Shown: in pieces, positions 1-5,764 of the stretch
Layout: every line of letters begins with the position of its first letter
How positions within the stretch are numbered: the first letter of the stretch is position 1
From: Zhengella sp041738295
Lineage (GTDB): Bacteria > Pseudomonadota > Alphaproteobacteria > Rhizobiales > Rhizobiaceae
DNA: 6,488 nt
Reading direction: 5' to 3'
NCBI GenBank assembly: GCA_041738295.1
Contig: JBGSQC010000009.1
Coordinates: forward strand, 1 to 6,488
The notes under the pieces: generated by a model
Told to the model about the DNA's origin: nothing
Database searches by the model: none
Seen by the model: only the letters and a program-made list of their open reading frames with translations
Position numbers and translations under genes: made by a program

Positions 1-912
1 CACCATGGTGCGCCAGCCGCCGACCGTGGCACCCTCCGGATCAAGGCGCGGCGCGCCATTGTCCAGCATGGCGATATCTGTCGTGGTGCCTCCGATGTCA
101 GACACGAAAGCATTGAGCTCGCCGGTCAGGGCCAGTGCTCCGGCGAGGCTTGCCGCGGGACCTGACAGGATGGTTTCGACCGGGCGCTTGCGGGCAAATT
201 CCGCGCTCACCAGCGCGCCGTCACCGCGCACCACCATCAGCGGAGCTCCAATGCCTTCGGCTGCGAGGAAGCCCTCCATGGCATCGAGCAGGCGGGCAAG
301 CACGGGCACGAGGCGGGCGTTCAAGAGCGTTGTCAGTGCGCGGCGCGGGCCGCCGAGCTTCGAGGTGAGGTGATGGGAACAGGTGACCGGCAGGCCGGTC
401 CGCTCCGCGATCAGCCTTGCGGCGGCATCCTCATGGGCCGGATTGCGCACGGCAAAATAGCCGGCCACCGCAACGCCGGAGACCCGGCCCTGCCAGCGGT
501 CGAGCACCGCTTCAAGGGGCGCCAGATCAAGCGGGCGCTCCTTGCCGTAGATGTCGTGGCCGCCGGGGCAGAAAACCACCGGATCGGTGCCGAGCGCCTG
601 CAGCAAGCCATCCTTTTTCATGTCCTGTTCTTCAAAGCCGATCATCACCAAACCGGCAGGCGCGTGCACGCCTTCGACCAGCGCATTGGTGGCGAGCGTG
701 GTGGACATGGAAACCAGCGCCAGATCAGCCGCTTTCACATCGCCTGCTGCCATCACCGCGCGGACAGCCTCGCCAATGCCCAGCGAGAGATCATGGCGGG
801 TGGTCAGGGCCTTGGCGCTGGCGGTCACGCCCTCGCCTTCGCGCCACAGAACTGCATCGGTAAAGGTGCCGCCGGTATCGATGCCGAGGAAGAGCGGCGC
901 AGGAAGGGTCAT
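1..912 (-). CDS. Hydantoinase/oxoprolinase family protein, N-terminal part (cut by window edge)
   Basis: This reads from an ATG at 912 down to position 1 with no stop, giving 304 residues of a protein that continues outside the window. The family (HyuA, 5-oxoprolinase, acetone carboxylase relatives) performs ATP-dependent opening of hydantoin or oxoproline rings or related carboxylations, in the cytoplasm. Visible marks are the first actin-fold phosphate loop DTGGTFTD at residues 12-19, the family segment STTLATNA at 70-77, a VVRGDG strand at 227-232, SGPAA at 250-254, and the second phosphate loop DIGGTTTD at 272-279. Residues 7 to about 180 fit the Hydant_A_N domain and those from about 200 on the start of the Hydantoinase_A domain. 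An AAAGG ribosome site lies about 7 bases before the ATG, and the glycine loop sits at the expected distance from this start. The gene is divergent from the Rrf2 regulator. The exact substrate cannot be told, and whether a HyuB partner follows is not visible. Confidence 0.9.
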   Translation of the reverse strand, partial: MTLPAPLFLGIDTGGTFTDAVLWREGEGVTASAKALTTRHDLSLGIGEAVRAVMAAGDVKAADLALVSMSTTLATNALVEGVHAPAGLVMIGFEEQDMKKDGLLQALGTDPVVFCPGGHDIYGKERPLDLAPLEAVLDRWQGRVSGVAVAGYFAVRNPAHEDAAARLIAERTGLPVTCSHHLTSKLGGPRRALTTLLNARLVPVLARLLDAMEGFLAAEGIGAPLMVVRGDGALVSAEFARKRPVETILSGPAASLAGALALTGELNAFVSDIGGTTTDIAMLDNGAPRLDPEGATVGGWRTMV

Positions 913-937
913 GATCAGCCTTTGTTTGTTTGCAAAT

Positions 938-965
938 GGATTAGCGCACTGCCCGGCAAAGGCAA
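938..965 (-). promoter_or_regulatory. Possible promoter for the hydantoinase-family gene
   Basis: On the minus strand a TTGCCT hexamer (965-960) and a TAATCC hexamer (943-938) are 16 bases apart. Together they make a weak sigma-70-like pair, with a transcript start expected near 931 and a leader of about 19 bases. The perfect palindrome at 963-974 overlaps the -35 hexamer, and the FNR-type box at 985-998 would be centred near -60.5. This is pattern matching only. Alphaproteobacterial promoters are poorly defined and other pairs are possible. Confidence 0.25.
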
Positions 966-974
966 GCGCGCTTG
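963..974. repeat. Perfect 12-bp palindrome, candidate operator
   Basis: CAAGCGCGCTTG is a perfect inverted repeat in the divergent intergenic region. It overlaps the possible -35 element of the leftward gene, and its centre lies 23 bp from the centre of the FNR-type box. Its size, symmetry and placement suit a binding site for a dimeric regulator. No specific regulator family is recognised from the letters. Confidence 0.4.
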
Positions 975-984
975 TTCCGGTCAC

Positions 985-998
985 ATGATCTCGATCAA
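985..998 (+). promoter_or_regulatory. FNR/FixK/NnrR-type box (anaerobox)
   Basis: ATGATCTCGATCAA matches the FNR/FixK consensus TTGAT-N4-ATCAA at 9 of 10 fixed positions, and the stricter rhizobial form TTGATC-N2-GATCAA at 11 of 12. Only the first base differs. If this is a class II activator site centred at -41.5, the transcript should start near 1033 and the -10 hexamer should lie at 1021-1026, where TAAAAG is found. It therefore most likely drives the Rrf2 regulator, although it could also serve the divergent hydantoinase-family gene. An imperfect outer dyad (TCCGGT at 976-981 and ACCGGA at 1001-1006) surrounds it. Confidence 0.6.
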
Positions 999-1020
999 GG
1001 ACCGGAGCCGCTGAACGCCA

Positions 1021-1038
1021 TAAAAGATCACTCTGGGA
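1021..1038 (+). promoter_or_regulatory. Likely -10 element and ribosome site of the Rrf2 gene
   Basis: TAAAAG (1021-1026) matches TATAAT at four of six bases and lies where a class II FNR-dependent promoter would need it relative to the box at 985-998. GGGA (1035-1038) is 8 bases before the TTG at 1047 and is a plausible ribosome site. The predicted leader is very short (about 12-14 bases), so the exact transcript start is uncertain. Confidence 0.35.
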
Positions 1039-1046
1039 TAAACCAT

Positions 1047-1550
1047 TTGCGGATTTGCGCCATACGCCTGACCACTCGCACCAATCTTGCCATGCGCACC
1101 TTGATGTTTTGCGCCGTCAATGGCGGCCGCACCGTGCGCAAGAGCGAGATCGCCTCGGCCTGCAATGCTTCCGAAAACCATCTGGCGCAGGTGATCCGCC
1201 TGCTCGGCCAGCGCGGCTTCATCGATGCCATGCGCGGCCGCAATGGCGGGATGCATCTGGCGCGTGATCCCGAAACCATCAATGTCGGCGATGTGTTCCG
1301 CGCCTTTGAAAGCGACCTGCCCTTTGCCGAGTGCTTTTCCGGCCAGGAGAACCATTGCCCGCTGACAGCCTGCTGCTGGCTGCGGCCCGCCCTGCAAAAG
1401 GCGGTGGACGCCTTCTACCACTCGCTGGACGGGTTGACGCTGGCCGATCTCGTGGCCGGAAATGCCGATCTCGACCAGCTGCTGACACTGCATTCAGTGC
1501 GCAAGGGCGGGCGAAAGTCGCTGTGCGCTGCGGGAACGGCCGCGGCCTGA
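1047..1550 (+). CDS. Rrf2-family Fe-S transcriptional regulator (RirA/NsrR-like)
   Basis: This is a 167-residue DNA-binding repressor or activator. The winged helix covers about residues 7-75, with RLTTRTNLAMR at 7-17 (typical family N-terminus), a recognition helix around 40-53, and the wing RGRNGG at 63-68. The expected cluster ligands are C96, C104 and C110 (C-x7-C-x5-C, the spacing of RirA), with an extra C109. Family members sense NO (NsrR), iron (RirA) or Fe-S status through this cluster. Residue N13 sits where NsrR proteins carry the aspartate ligand; RirA also has Asn there. The TTG at 1047 is chosen because it has GGGA 8 bases upstream and leaves only five extra residues before the family start. 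A longer frame from a TTG at 972 would run through the FNR-type box. It probably controls the five genes that follow, the divergent gene, or itself. RirA-like and NsrR-like cannot be separated confidently. Confidence 0.88.
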   Translation: MRICAIRLTTRTNLAMRTLMFCAVNGGRTVRKSEIASACNASENHLAQVIRLLGQRGFIDAMRGRNGGMHLARDPETINVGDVFRAFESDLPFAECFSGQENHCPLTACCWLRPALQKAVDAFYHSLDGLTLADLVAGNADLDQLLTLHSVRKGGRKSLCAAGTAAA

Positions 1551-1551
1551 T

Positions 1552-1565
1552 ACCGGCCAGCCGGT
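1552..1565. repeat. Small inverted repeat after the regulator gene
   Basis: ACCGGC-CA-GCCGGT follows the stop codon of the Rrf2 gene by one base and is followed by TTTA only. The stem is 6 bp with a 2-base loop (5 bp with a 4-base loop as RNA). It could be a weak attenuator, an RNA-stability element or an operator. It is too short and lacks a U-run for a standard terminator. Confidence 0.3.
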
Positions 1566-1580
1566 TTACTCCCTCTTCAA

Positions 1581-1616
1581 CCCTGTCACGTAAACTTGTC
1601 CCCGATCCACAGGGGG
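1581..1616 (+). promoter_or_regulatory. Possible hairpin covering the ribosome site of the first operon gene
   Basis: CCCTGT (1581-1586) is complementary to ACAGGG (1609-1614), and the latter overlaps the strong GGGGG ribosome site (1612-1616) of the gene starting at 1625. A second option pairs CCCC (1600-1603) with the same G-run. Either fold would hide the ribosome site, which suggests possible translational control at the head of the operon. The stems are short and the longer loop is 22 bases, so this may be chance in GC-rich DNA. Confidence 0.22.
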
Positions 1617-1624
1617 TTCTTGCC

Positions 1625-2575
1625 ATGATCGGCGCCTGGCTCCGCGGCATGGCCGCAGAGCATTTCGACATCCGGCTGAACACCGGCGACGGGTTCGTGA
1701 CGCGCATCATCGAGCGTCCGGGCCTGTGGATGGAGGATCGTGACCTCGCGGCGCTGTCTGCGGATCTGAGAACGGTCGCCTCACGCACGCTGAAAGCCGG
1801 TGACCTGACCTATGGCGTGTTCTCCGGAGACGCCTCCCGCATGAAGCATTCAATCATCACGCTGGTGGCGCGACGCGACACCGGCAAGCCGGTCGCCTTC
1901 AACGCGCTGGCGGTGATGGATCTTGATCTTGGCGGCCGTCGCCAGCAGGTGCTTCATCTCGGCCTCGTGATGGTCGATCCCGACGAGCGCAGCCAGGGCC
2001 TGTCGTGGATCCTCTACGGCCTGACGACCATCCTGCTGTTTGCGCGCAACCAGCTGCGCCCGCTCTGGGTGTCCAATGTCACGCAGGTTCCAGCCGTCGT
2101 CGGCATGGTGTCGGAGACCTTTTCCGGCATCTATCCCGGTCCGCATGACGGAGCCAAGCGCACGCTGCGCCATGTGCTGCTCGCCCGCCAGATCATGGCG
2201 AAGCACCGCCATGTGTTCGGTGTGGGCAGCGATGCCGGTTTTGACGAGGACCGCTTCGTCATCACCAATGCCTATACCGGCGGGTCCGACGACCTGAAGA
2301 AGAGCTTCGACGAAGCGCAGAAACACCGCAAGGACCTCTATAACGACTTCTGCGCGCGCGAGCTGGACTATGGACGCGGCGACGACGTGCTGCAGCTCGG
2401 CCAGATCGACCTTGCCGCTGCGCGCGCCTATCTCACGGGCGCAGTGCCTCGCGGATCTTTGGCGGGCCTTGCGGTTGCCGGCGTTCTCGTGGTGCTCCAG
2501 CGCCTTGCCCTTCCCCTGATCCACTGGTCCGACACGCGGCGCCAATGGTCGATCCTGAGGCCGTGGACCCGATGA
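1625..2575 (+). CDS. GNAT-like acyltransferase with C-terminal membrane helix
   Basis: This is a 316-residue protein. The middle reads as a GNAT fold. A strand and loop HLGLVMVDPDERSQGLSW at 111-128 has the motif A layout (P119, then R122-x-x-G125), which binds the acyl-CoA or acyl-carrier pyrophosphate, followed by a helix to about 140 and a motif-B-like segment WVSNVTQVPAVVG at 148-160. Residues about 225-280 are charged and helical. Residues about 287-306 (roughly from GSLAGLAVAGVL on) form a hydrophobic helix followed by a basic tail (R315/R316 region), so the protein is probably anchored in the inner membrane with its catalytic part in the cytoplasm. The ATG at 1625 has GGGGG 8 bases upstream. 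The open frame extends back to 1331, but that part lies inside the regulator gene in another frame. Its stop overlaps the next start (ATGA). The acyl donor and acceptor are unknown, and the GNAT assignment is by motif only. Confidence 0.72.
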   Translation: MIGAWLRGMAAEHFDIRLNTGDGFVTRIIERPGLWMEDRDLAALSADLRTVASRTLKAGDLTYGVFSGDASRMKHSIITLVARRDTGKPVAFNALAVMDLDLGGRRQQVLHLGLVMVDPDERSQGLSWILYGLTTILLFARNQLRPLWVSNVTQVPAVVGMVSETFSGIYPGPHDGAKRTLRHVLLARQIMAKHRHVFGVGSDAGFDEDRFVITNAYTGGSDDLKKSFDEAQKHRKDLYNDFCARELDYGRGDDVLQLGQIDLAAARAYLTGAVPRGSLAGLAVAGVLVVLQRLALPLIHWSDTRRQWSILRPWTR

Positions 2576-3453
2576 GCGATTTCACCTATGCCGAGTTCAC
2601 CACCCGCAATGCAGGCTTCGTCACGGCTACCGAACAGCAGCGGCTGAAGGATGCCACGGTCTTTGTCTGCGGCACCGGCGGCATGGGCGGATCGGCCATC
2701 CTTGCGCTGGCGCGCGCCGGGATCGGCCATCTGATTTTGGCTGATCTGGACGAATTCGAGATTTCCAATCTCAACCGGCAGGTCTTCTGCTTCACAACGA
2801 CAGTCGGCCGCCACAAGGCAGAAGCCACCCGCGACATCTGCCTGACGATCAACCCGGAAATGACCATCGAGGTGTTCCACAGCGACTGGACGGACCATGT
2901 TGAACGGCTGGTCGGGACAAGCTCCGTCACCATCAACGGCACCGATGATCTGGGAGCCTCGCTGCTGCTCTACCGCACCGCGCGCAGGCTCGGCAAAACA
3001 CTGATCGACGCCTATGCCTCGCCGCTGCCTTCGGTCTATGTGACCAAGGCGGGCGATCCGATGCCGGAGGAACGCCTCGGCTACCCGACCATCGGCACGG
3101 AGTGGAACACGCTGACCAAGGAGCAGCGGGCGCAGGCCTTCCTGCGCGAGGCCGAGCATGTCGTGCTGCATTCGTCGTCGCGCCACCACGTGGACCTCGA
3201 ACTGGCGGGCGAAGTGGCGGCCGGAAAACGCTCTCGCATGTCTTTTGCGCCGATGGTCATCACCACCGGCCAGTTGATGGCCTATGAAGTGATCGCCGCC
3301 TGTCTCGGCAGACCGCATGGCGCGGATTTCCAAGGCTGGTTCTTCAACCCCTACAAGGGCAGAGTGGAACGCCCGCTCAACCCGCTCTTTGCTGCCATCC
3401 TGCGCCCCATTGTGCGCCGCTTCCTGGCCAAGCTCATCGGGGGGCCGTCATGA
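2572..3453 (+). CDS. ThiF/MoeB/E1-like adenylating enzyme
   Basis: This is a 293-residue E1-like enzyme. The family uses ATP to adenylate a carboxylate, typically the C-terminus of a small ubiquitin-like protein or a peptide. The Rossmann nucleotide loop is GTGGMGG at 34-40, then ADLDEFEISNLNRQ at 57-70, GRHK at 79-82 and NGTDD at 122-126. D58, R69, K82 and D126 line up at a constant offset of four with the MoeB residues D62, R73, K86 and D130, and R12 suits the MoeB arginine finger R14. Adenylation should therefore work. There is no zinc-binding CxxC pair, and no cysteine in the usual crossover-loop region; the only cysteines are C33, C73, C90 and C254. The C-terminus (residues about 269-291) is a hydrophobic and basic helix that may touch the membrane. 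The start at 2572 overlaps the previous stop. An in-frame ATG at 2545 has no ribosome site and is less likely. No small ubiquitin-like carrier is seen in the window. Confidence 0.85.
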   Translation: MSDFTYAEFTTRNAGFVTATEQQRLKDATVFVCGTGGMGGSAILALARAGIGHLILADLDEFEISNLNRQVFCFTTTVGRHKAEATRDICLTINPEMTIEVFHSDWTDHVERLVGTSSVTINGTDDLGASLLLYRTARRLGKTLIDAYASPLPSVYVTKAGDPMPEERLGYPTIGTEWNTLTKEQRAQAFLREAEHVVLHSSSRHHVDLELAGEVAAGKRSRMSFAPMVITTGQLMAYEVIAACLGRPHGADFQGWFFNPYKGRVERPLNPLFAAILRPIVRRFLAKLIGGPS

Positions 3454-4655
3454 CCCCGCACGCAATTGCCGACACGCTGGTCTCGGCAGCAGCGCTCATC
3501 GGCGTCCTGCTGCTGATGGGAACCATTCGCGGCCACGGATCGAGCGACCCGCTCAACCGGCGCTTCCTGTTCGGGCTTGCCATGGTGGCGCTGTTGCTGG
3601 CTGGCCGCGTGGCCCACTGGACAACCGGCATCGGCTTTTTCCAGACCGTCACCATGGTCGCCGCCGGCCTCATCCCGCTCGGCGTTCTGCTGTTGACCGA
3701 AGGCCTGCTGCGCCGCCATGCGCCGCCCTTCCTGAAGACCGGCGTGGCGGCTGGTTCTGTCCTCTTCACCCTGCTCGCCTTCCTGCCGGGCTGGCTGGCA
3801 GAACCCTGGCTGTCCTGGTCGCTGTTTTCCTATCAGTTGGTGATCTTCCTCGCGGTTGGCTGGCTGGTCACCGCGCGCGACAAGGCCTCGCTCTCCAGCG
3901 CCGAAAACCGCATGGTCGAGCGCATCGCGCTGTCGCTGCTGCTGATCATCCCGGCGATGGCAACCGATTACCGGATGGAGCAGATCGCCATGCCGGTGCG
4001 CCTTGGCGGCATCGCCATCCTCTATCTGTGCTGGCTGTCGGTCGGCCTTGGCCGCGTACAAGTGAGCCATCGCGACACGATCCGCTCCTTCCTGGTGATC
4101 ACCCTTTCGGCCGTTCTGGCCGGTCTGGCGATTGCCGTGATCGCCGGGCTTTCGACGGCGCAAGCGGTTCAAGCAATGGCACTGGCACTGTCGGCCACGC
4201 TGCTCGCTGCCATTTTCAATGACAGCCGGACGCTGAAGGCCGAGGAGCGGCGCGACAGCCTGATCCGCCACATGGCGCAAGGGCCGGCGGGCGACACCAA
4301 GGCCTTCCTGCGCGGGTTGCAGGACCATGTGCTGGTGGAAGGTGCGCTGATCCTCGACGAGCCGGATTTGGCCGACTTCGACCTGCCGGTGCTGCGCCCG
4401 CTGTTTGTCGCCCATCCGGTATGCAGCGCGGACGACCTACGCGACGACCGGCAGATCGCGGATGCCGCGCGCGAGCAACTGGCCTGGTTGTTTGAAAAGT
4501 TTGATGCCACCCATGTGTTGCTGGCCGCCAATGAACCCTTAAAGCTGGTGGCGCTGACCATGCCGGCGCTGTCGGCCTCGCCCGGTGCCGAGAACGAGTT
4601 GAAGGCCTTCCAGCGCATGGCCTTCCTGATTTCGCGGCAGGAGCAGCCGGCATGA
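3450..4655 (+). CDS. Polytopic membrane protein with GAF-like cytoplasmic tail
   Basis: This is a 401-residue protein I do not recognise by name. Hydrophobic helices lie at about 5-25, 38-56, 62-84, 96-116, 121-141, 157-172, 183-200, 211-233 and 237-256, giving eight or nine membrane segments. Residues about 257-401 are soluble. They start with a charged linker (KAEERRD) and then show alternating strands and helices (VEGALILDE, LPVLRPLFV, AREQLAWLFEKFDATHVLLAA, LVALTMPALS), reminiscent of a degenerate GAF domain. There is no histidine-kinase box, no GGDEF and no transporter motif. It may be the membrane sensor, scaffold or exporter of the operon. GGGGGG lies about 6 bases before the ATG, which overlaps the stop of the E1-like gene (ATGA), and its own stop overlaps the next start. 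The membrane nature is certain from composition, while the GAF resemblance is a weak impression. Confidence 0.8.
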   Translation: MTPHAIADTLVSAAALIGVLLLMGTIRGHGSSDPLNRRFLFGLAMVALLLAGRVAHWTTGIGFFQTVTMVAAGLIPLGVLLLTEGLLRRHAPPFLKTGVAAGSVLFTLLAFLPGWLAEPWLSWSLFSYQLVIFLAVGWLVTARDKASLSSAENRMVERIALSLLLIIPAMATDYRMEQIAMPVRLGGIAILYLCWLSVGLGRVQVSHRDTIRSFLVITLSAVLAGLAIAVIAGLSTAQAVQAMALALSATLLAAIFNDSRTLKAEERRDSLIRHMAQGPAGDTKAFLRGLQDHVLVEGALILDEPDLADFDLPVLRPLFVAHPVCSADDLRDDRQIADAAREQLAWLFEKFDATHVLLAANEPLKLVALTMPALSASPGAENELKAFQRMAFLISRQEQPA

Positions 4656-5764
4656 TCGACCTCGTCGAACGCGATCTAGACAGTTTCTTTGCCGCGCCCT
4701 TTGCCGCCTATGGGCCGGGATCGCCTTATGTCTCGCCGATGAAGGCCGACCTGAAGCGCTTTCTGGCGGCGGGCGAGAACCCGCTCTTTGGCTCTGACGC
4801 GGACTTCTCCTTCTGGACGGCCCTGCGCGGCGGCAAGCCCTTGGGCCGCATAGTCGCCCATGTGCACCGCGCTTCCAATGAACGGCATGGCTGGAACAAG
4901 GCGTGGTTCGGCTTTTTCGATTGCGCCAATGACCGCGAGGCGGCGCGTGCGCTTCTGGAAGCTGCCGAACGCTGGGCGTTCGGGAGAGGATTTTCCTCGC
5001 TCACCGGCAATTTCAACCTGACGGCCATGCAGCAGGCCGGCATCATGACCGACGGCTTTGATCGCGCGCCCTATACCGACCAGATCTGGGGCGCTCCGCA
5101 TTTGCCCACCCTGCTGGAGGCCAACGGTTTTCGCCGCTCCTTCCCGATGACCACTTTCGAGCTCGACATTTCGGCCATGGACCCGAAGGGCCTGACCGAT
5201 CCGCGCGAGACTGCAGCGCTGCAGGAAGGCGGCTTCACCTTTGCGCCGGTGACGCGCGCCACGCTTGGCGACCGGCTGGAGGATGCACGCTCGATCCTCA
5301 ATGTCAGCTTCACCGACAATCCGATGTTCGTTCCCGTGTCAAAGGCGGAGTTCGATTTCCAGGCCAAGGACATGAAGTGGATTCTCGACAAGCGCATCTC
5401 CGCCGTCTTGCAAAAGGACGGCAAGGCAGTGGGCGCAGTGATCGCCATTCCCGATCTCAATCCGCTGATGAAGGCCATCGGTTCGAAGCCCGGCCTCAGC
5501 CTGCCGTGGCACTATCTGAAGTACCGGCTGACCCGGAAGCGCGCCGTCATCATCTTCCAGGGTGTGCTGCCGGAGTTCCAGGGCATGGGCGTCAACCCGC
5601 TGATGCTGTCGCACATCCTGCGCGCAATGCGCAAAGCCGGCTATGAAACTGTCGGCGGCACCTGGATTGCCGACGAGAACAAAGCGAGCCTGCGCCAGGC
5701 GGAGAAAGGCGGCGCCAGGCCGCTGCACCGGCTGCATCTCTTTTCCAAGGACCTGAGCCAATGA
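4652..5764 (+). CDS. GNAT-family acyltransferase, YghO-like
   Basis: This is a 370-residue protein whose N-terminal half matches the YghO-type GNAT family as I remember it. It has a YxxxSPYVSPMKADLKRF-type opening (20-37), ENPLF at 42-46, GRIVAHV at 65-71, WFGFFDCANDREAARALLEAAERW at 85-108, and a GNFNLT...GIMTDGFD segment at 119-137. The C-terminal half carries motif A: IIFQGVLPEFQGMGV at 300-314, with Q310-G-M-G313 as the cofactor pyrophosphate loop, followed by a helix NPLMLSHILRAM. The family is thought to transfer acyl groups, but substrates are mostly unknown. Some double-GNAT relatives make N-acyl amino acids. An AGGAG lies 8 bases before the ATG. Start and stop both overlap the neighbours by ATGA. 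It is a second, clearly different GNAT from the one at 1625-2575, so the operon likely performs two acylations or one with two partners. Confidence 0.82.
   Translation: MIDLVERDLDSFFAAPFAAYGPGSPYVSPMKADLKRFLAAGENPLFGSDADFSFWTALRGGKPLGRIVAHVHRASNERHGWNKAWFGFFDCANDREAARALLEAAERWAFGRGFSSLTGNFNLTAMQQAGIMTDGFDRAPYTDQIWGAPHLPTLLEANGFRRSFPMTTFELDISAMDPKGLTDPRETAALQEGGFTFAPVTRATLGDRLEDARSILNVSFTDNPMFVPVSKAEFDFQAKDMKWILDKRISAVLQKDGKAVGAVIAIPDLNPLMKAIGSKPGLSLPWHYLKYRLTRKRAVIIFQGVLPEFQGMGVNPLMLSHILRAMRKAGYETVGGTWIADENKASLRQAEKGGARPLHRLHLFSKDLSQ

Noticed and set aside
481..540. Possible frameshift in the hydantoinase-family gene
   Set aside because: My first reading lost a C in the CCCC run. Recounting restores one frame from 912 to 1 with 304 codons and both phosphate loops in register.
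918..963. Inverted repeat GCCTTTG (918-924) / CAAAGGC (957-963)
   Set aside because: The arms are 7 bp and 32 bases apart with no further symmetry. This is likely chance.
370..1014. Long plus-strand open frame opposite the hydantoinase-family gene
   Set aside because: It is antisense to a gene with clear phosphate-loop motifs and has a protein composition without any recognisable family. It is a shadow of GC-rich coding.
1552..1568. Rho-independent terminator after the regulator gene
   Set aside because: The stem is only 5-6 bp and is followed by TTTA rather than a run of T.
1331..1624. N-terminal extension of the first GNAT-like gene
   Set aside because: It lies inside the regulator gene in another frame with low-complexity sequence. 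The ATG at 1625 has a strong ribosome site.
2428..3333. 301-residue minus-strand open frame opposite the E1-like gene
   Set aside because: The plus strand has complete E1 motifs and coupled starts. The minus reading shows no motif and no ribosome site.
2572..3453. Assigning the E1-like gene as moeB or thiF
   Set aside because: There are no thiamine or molybdopterin genes nearby, no CxxC zinc pair and no carrier protein. The context points to another role.
3351..4415. 354-residue minus-strand open frame opposite the membrane protein gene
   Set aside because: It is rich in Gln, Arg, His and Asp, as expected from the reverse complement of a hydrophobic coding region. The plus-strand gene fits the operon by ATGA overlaps.
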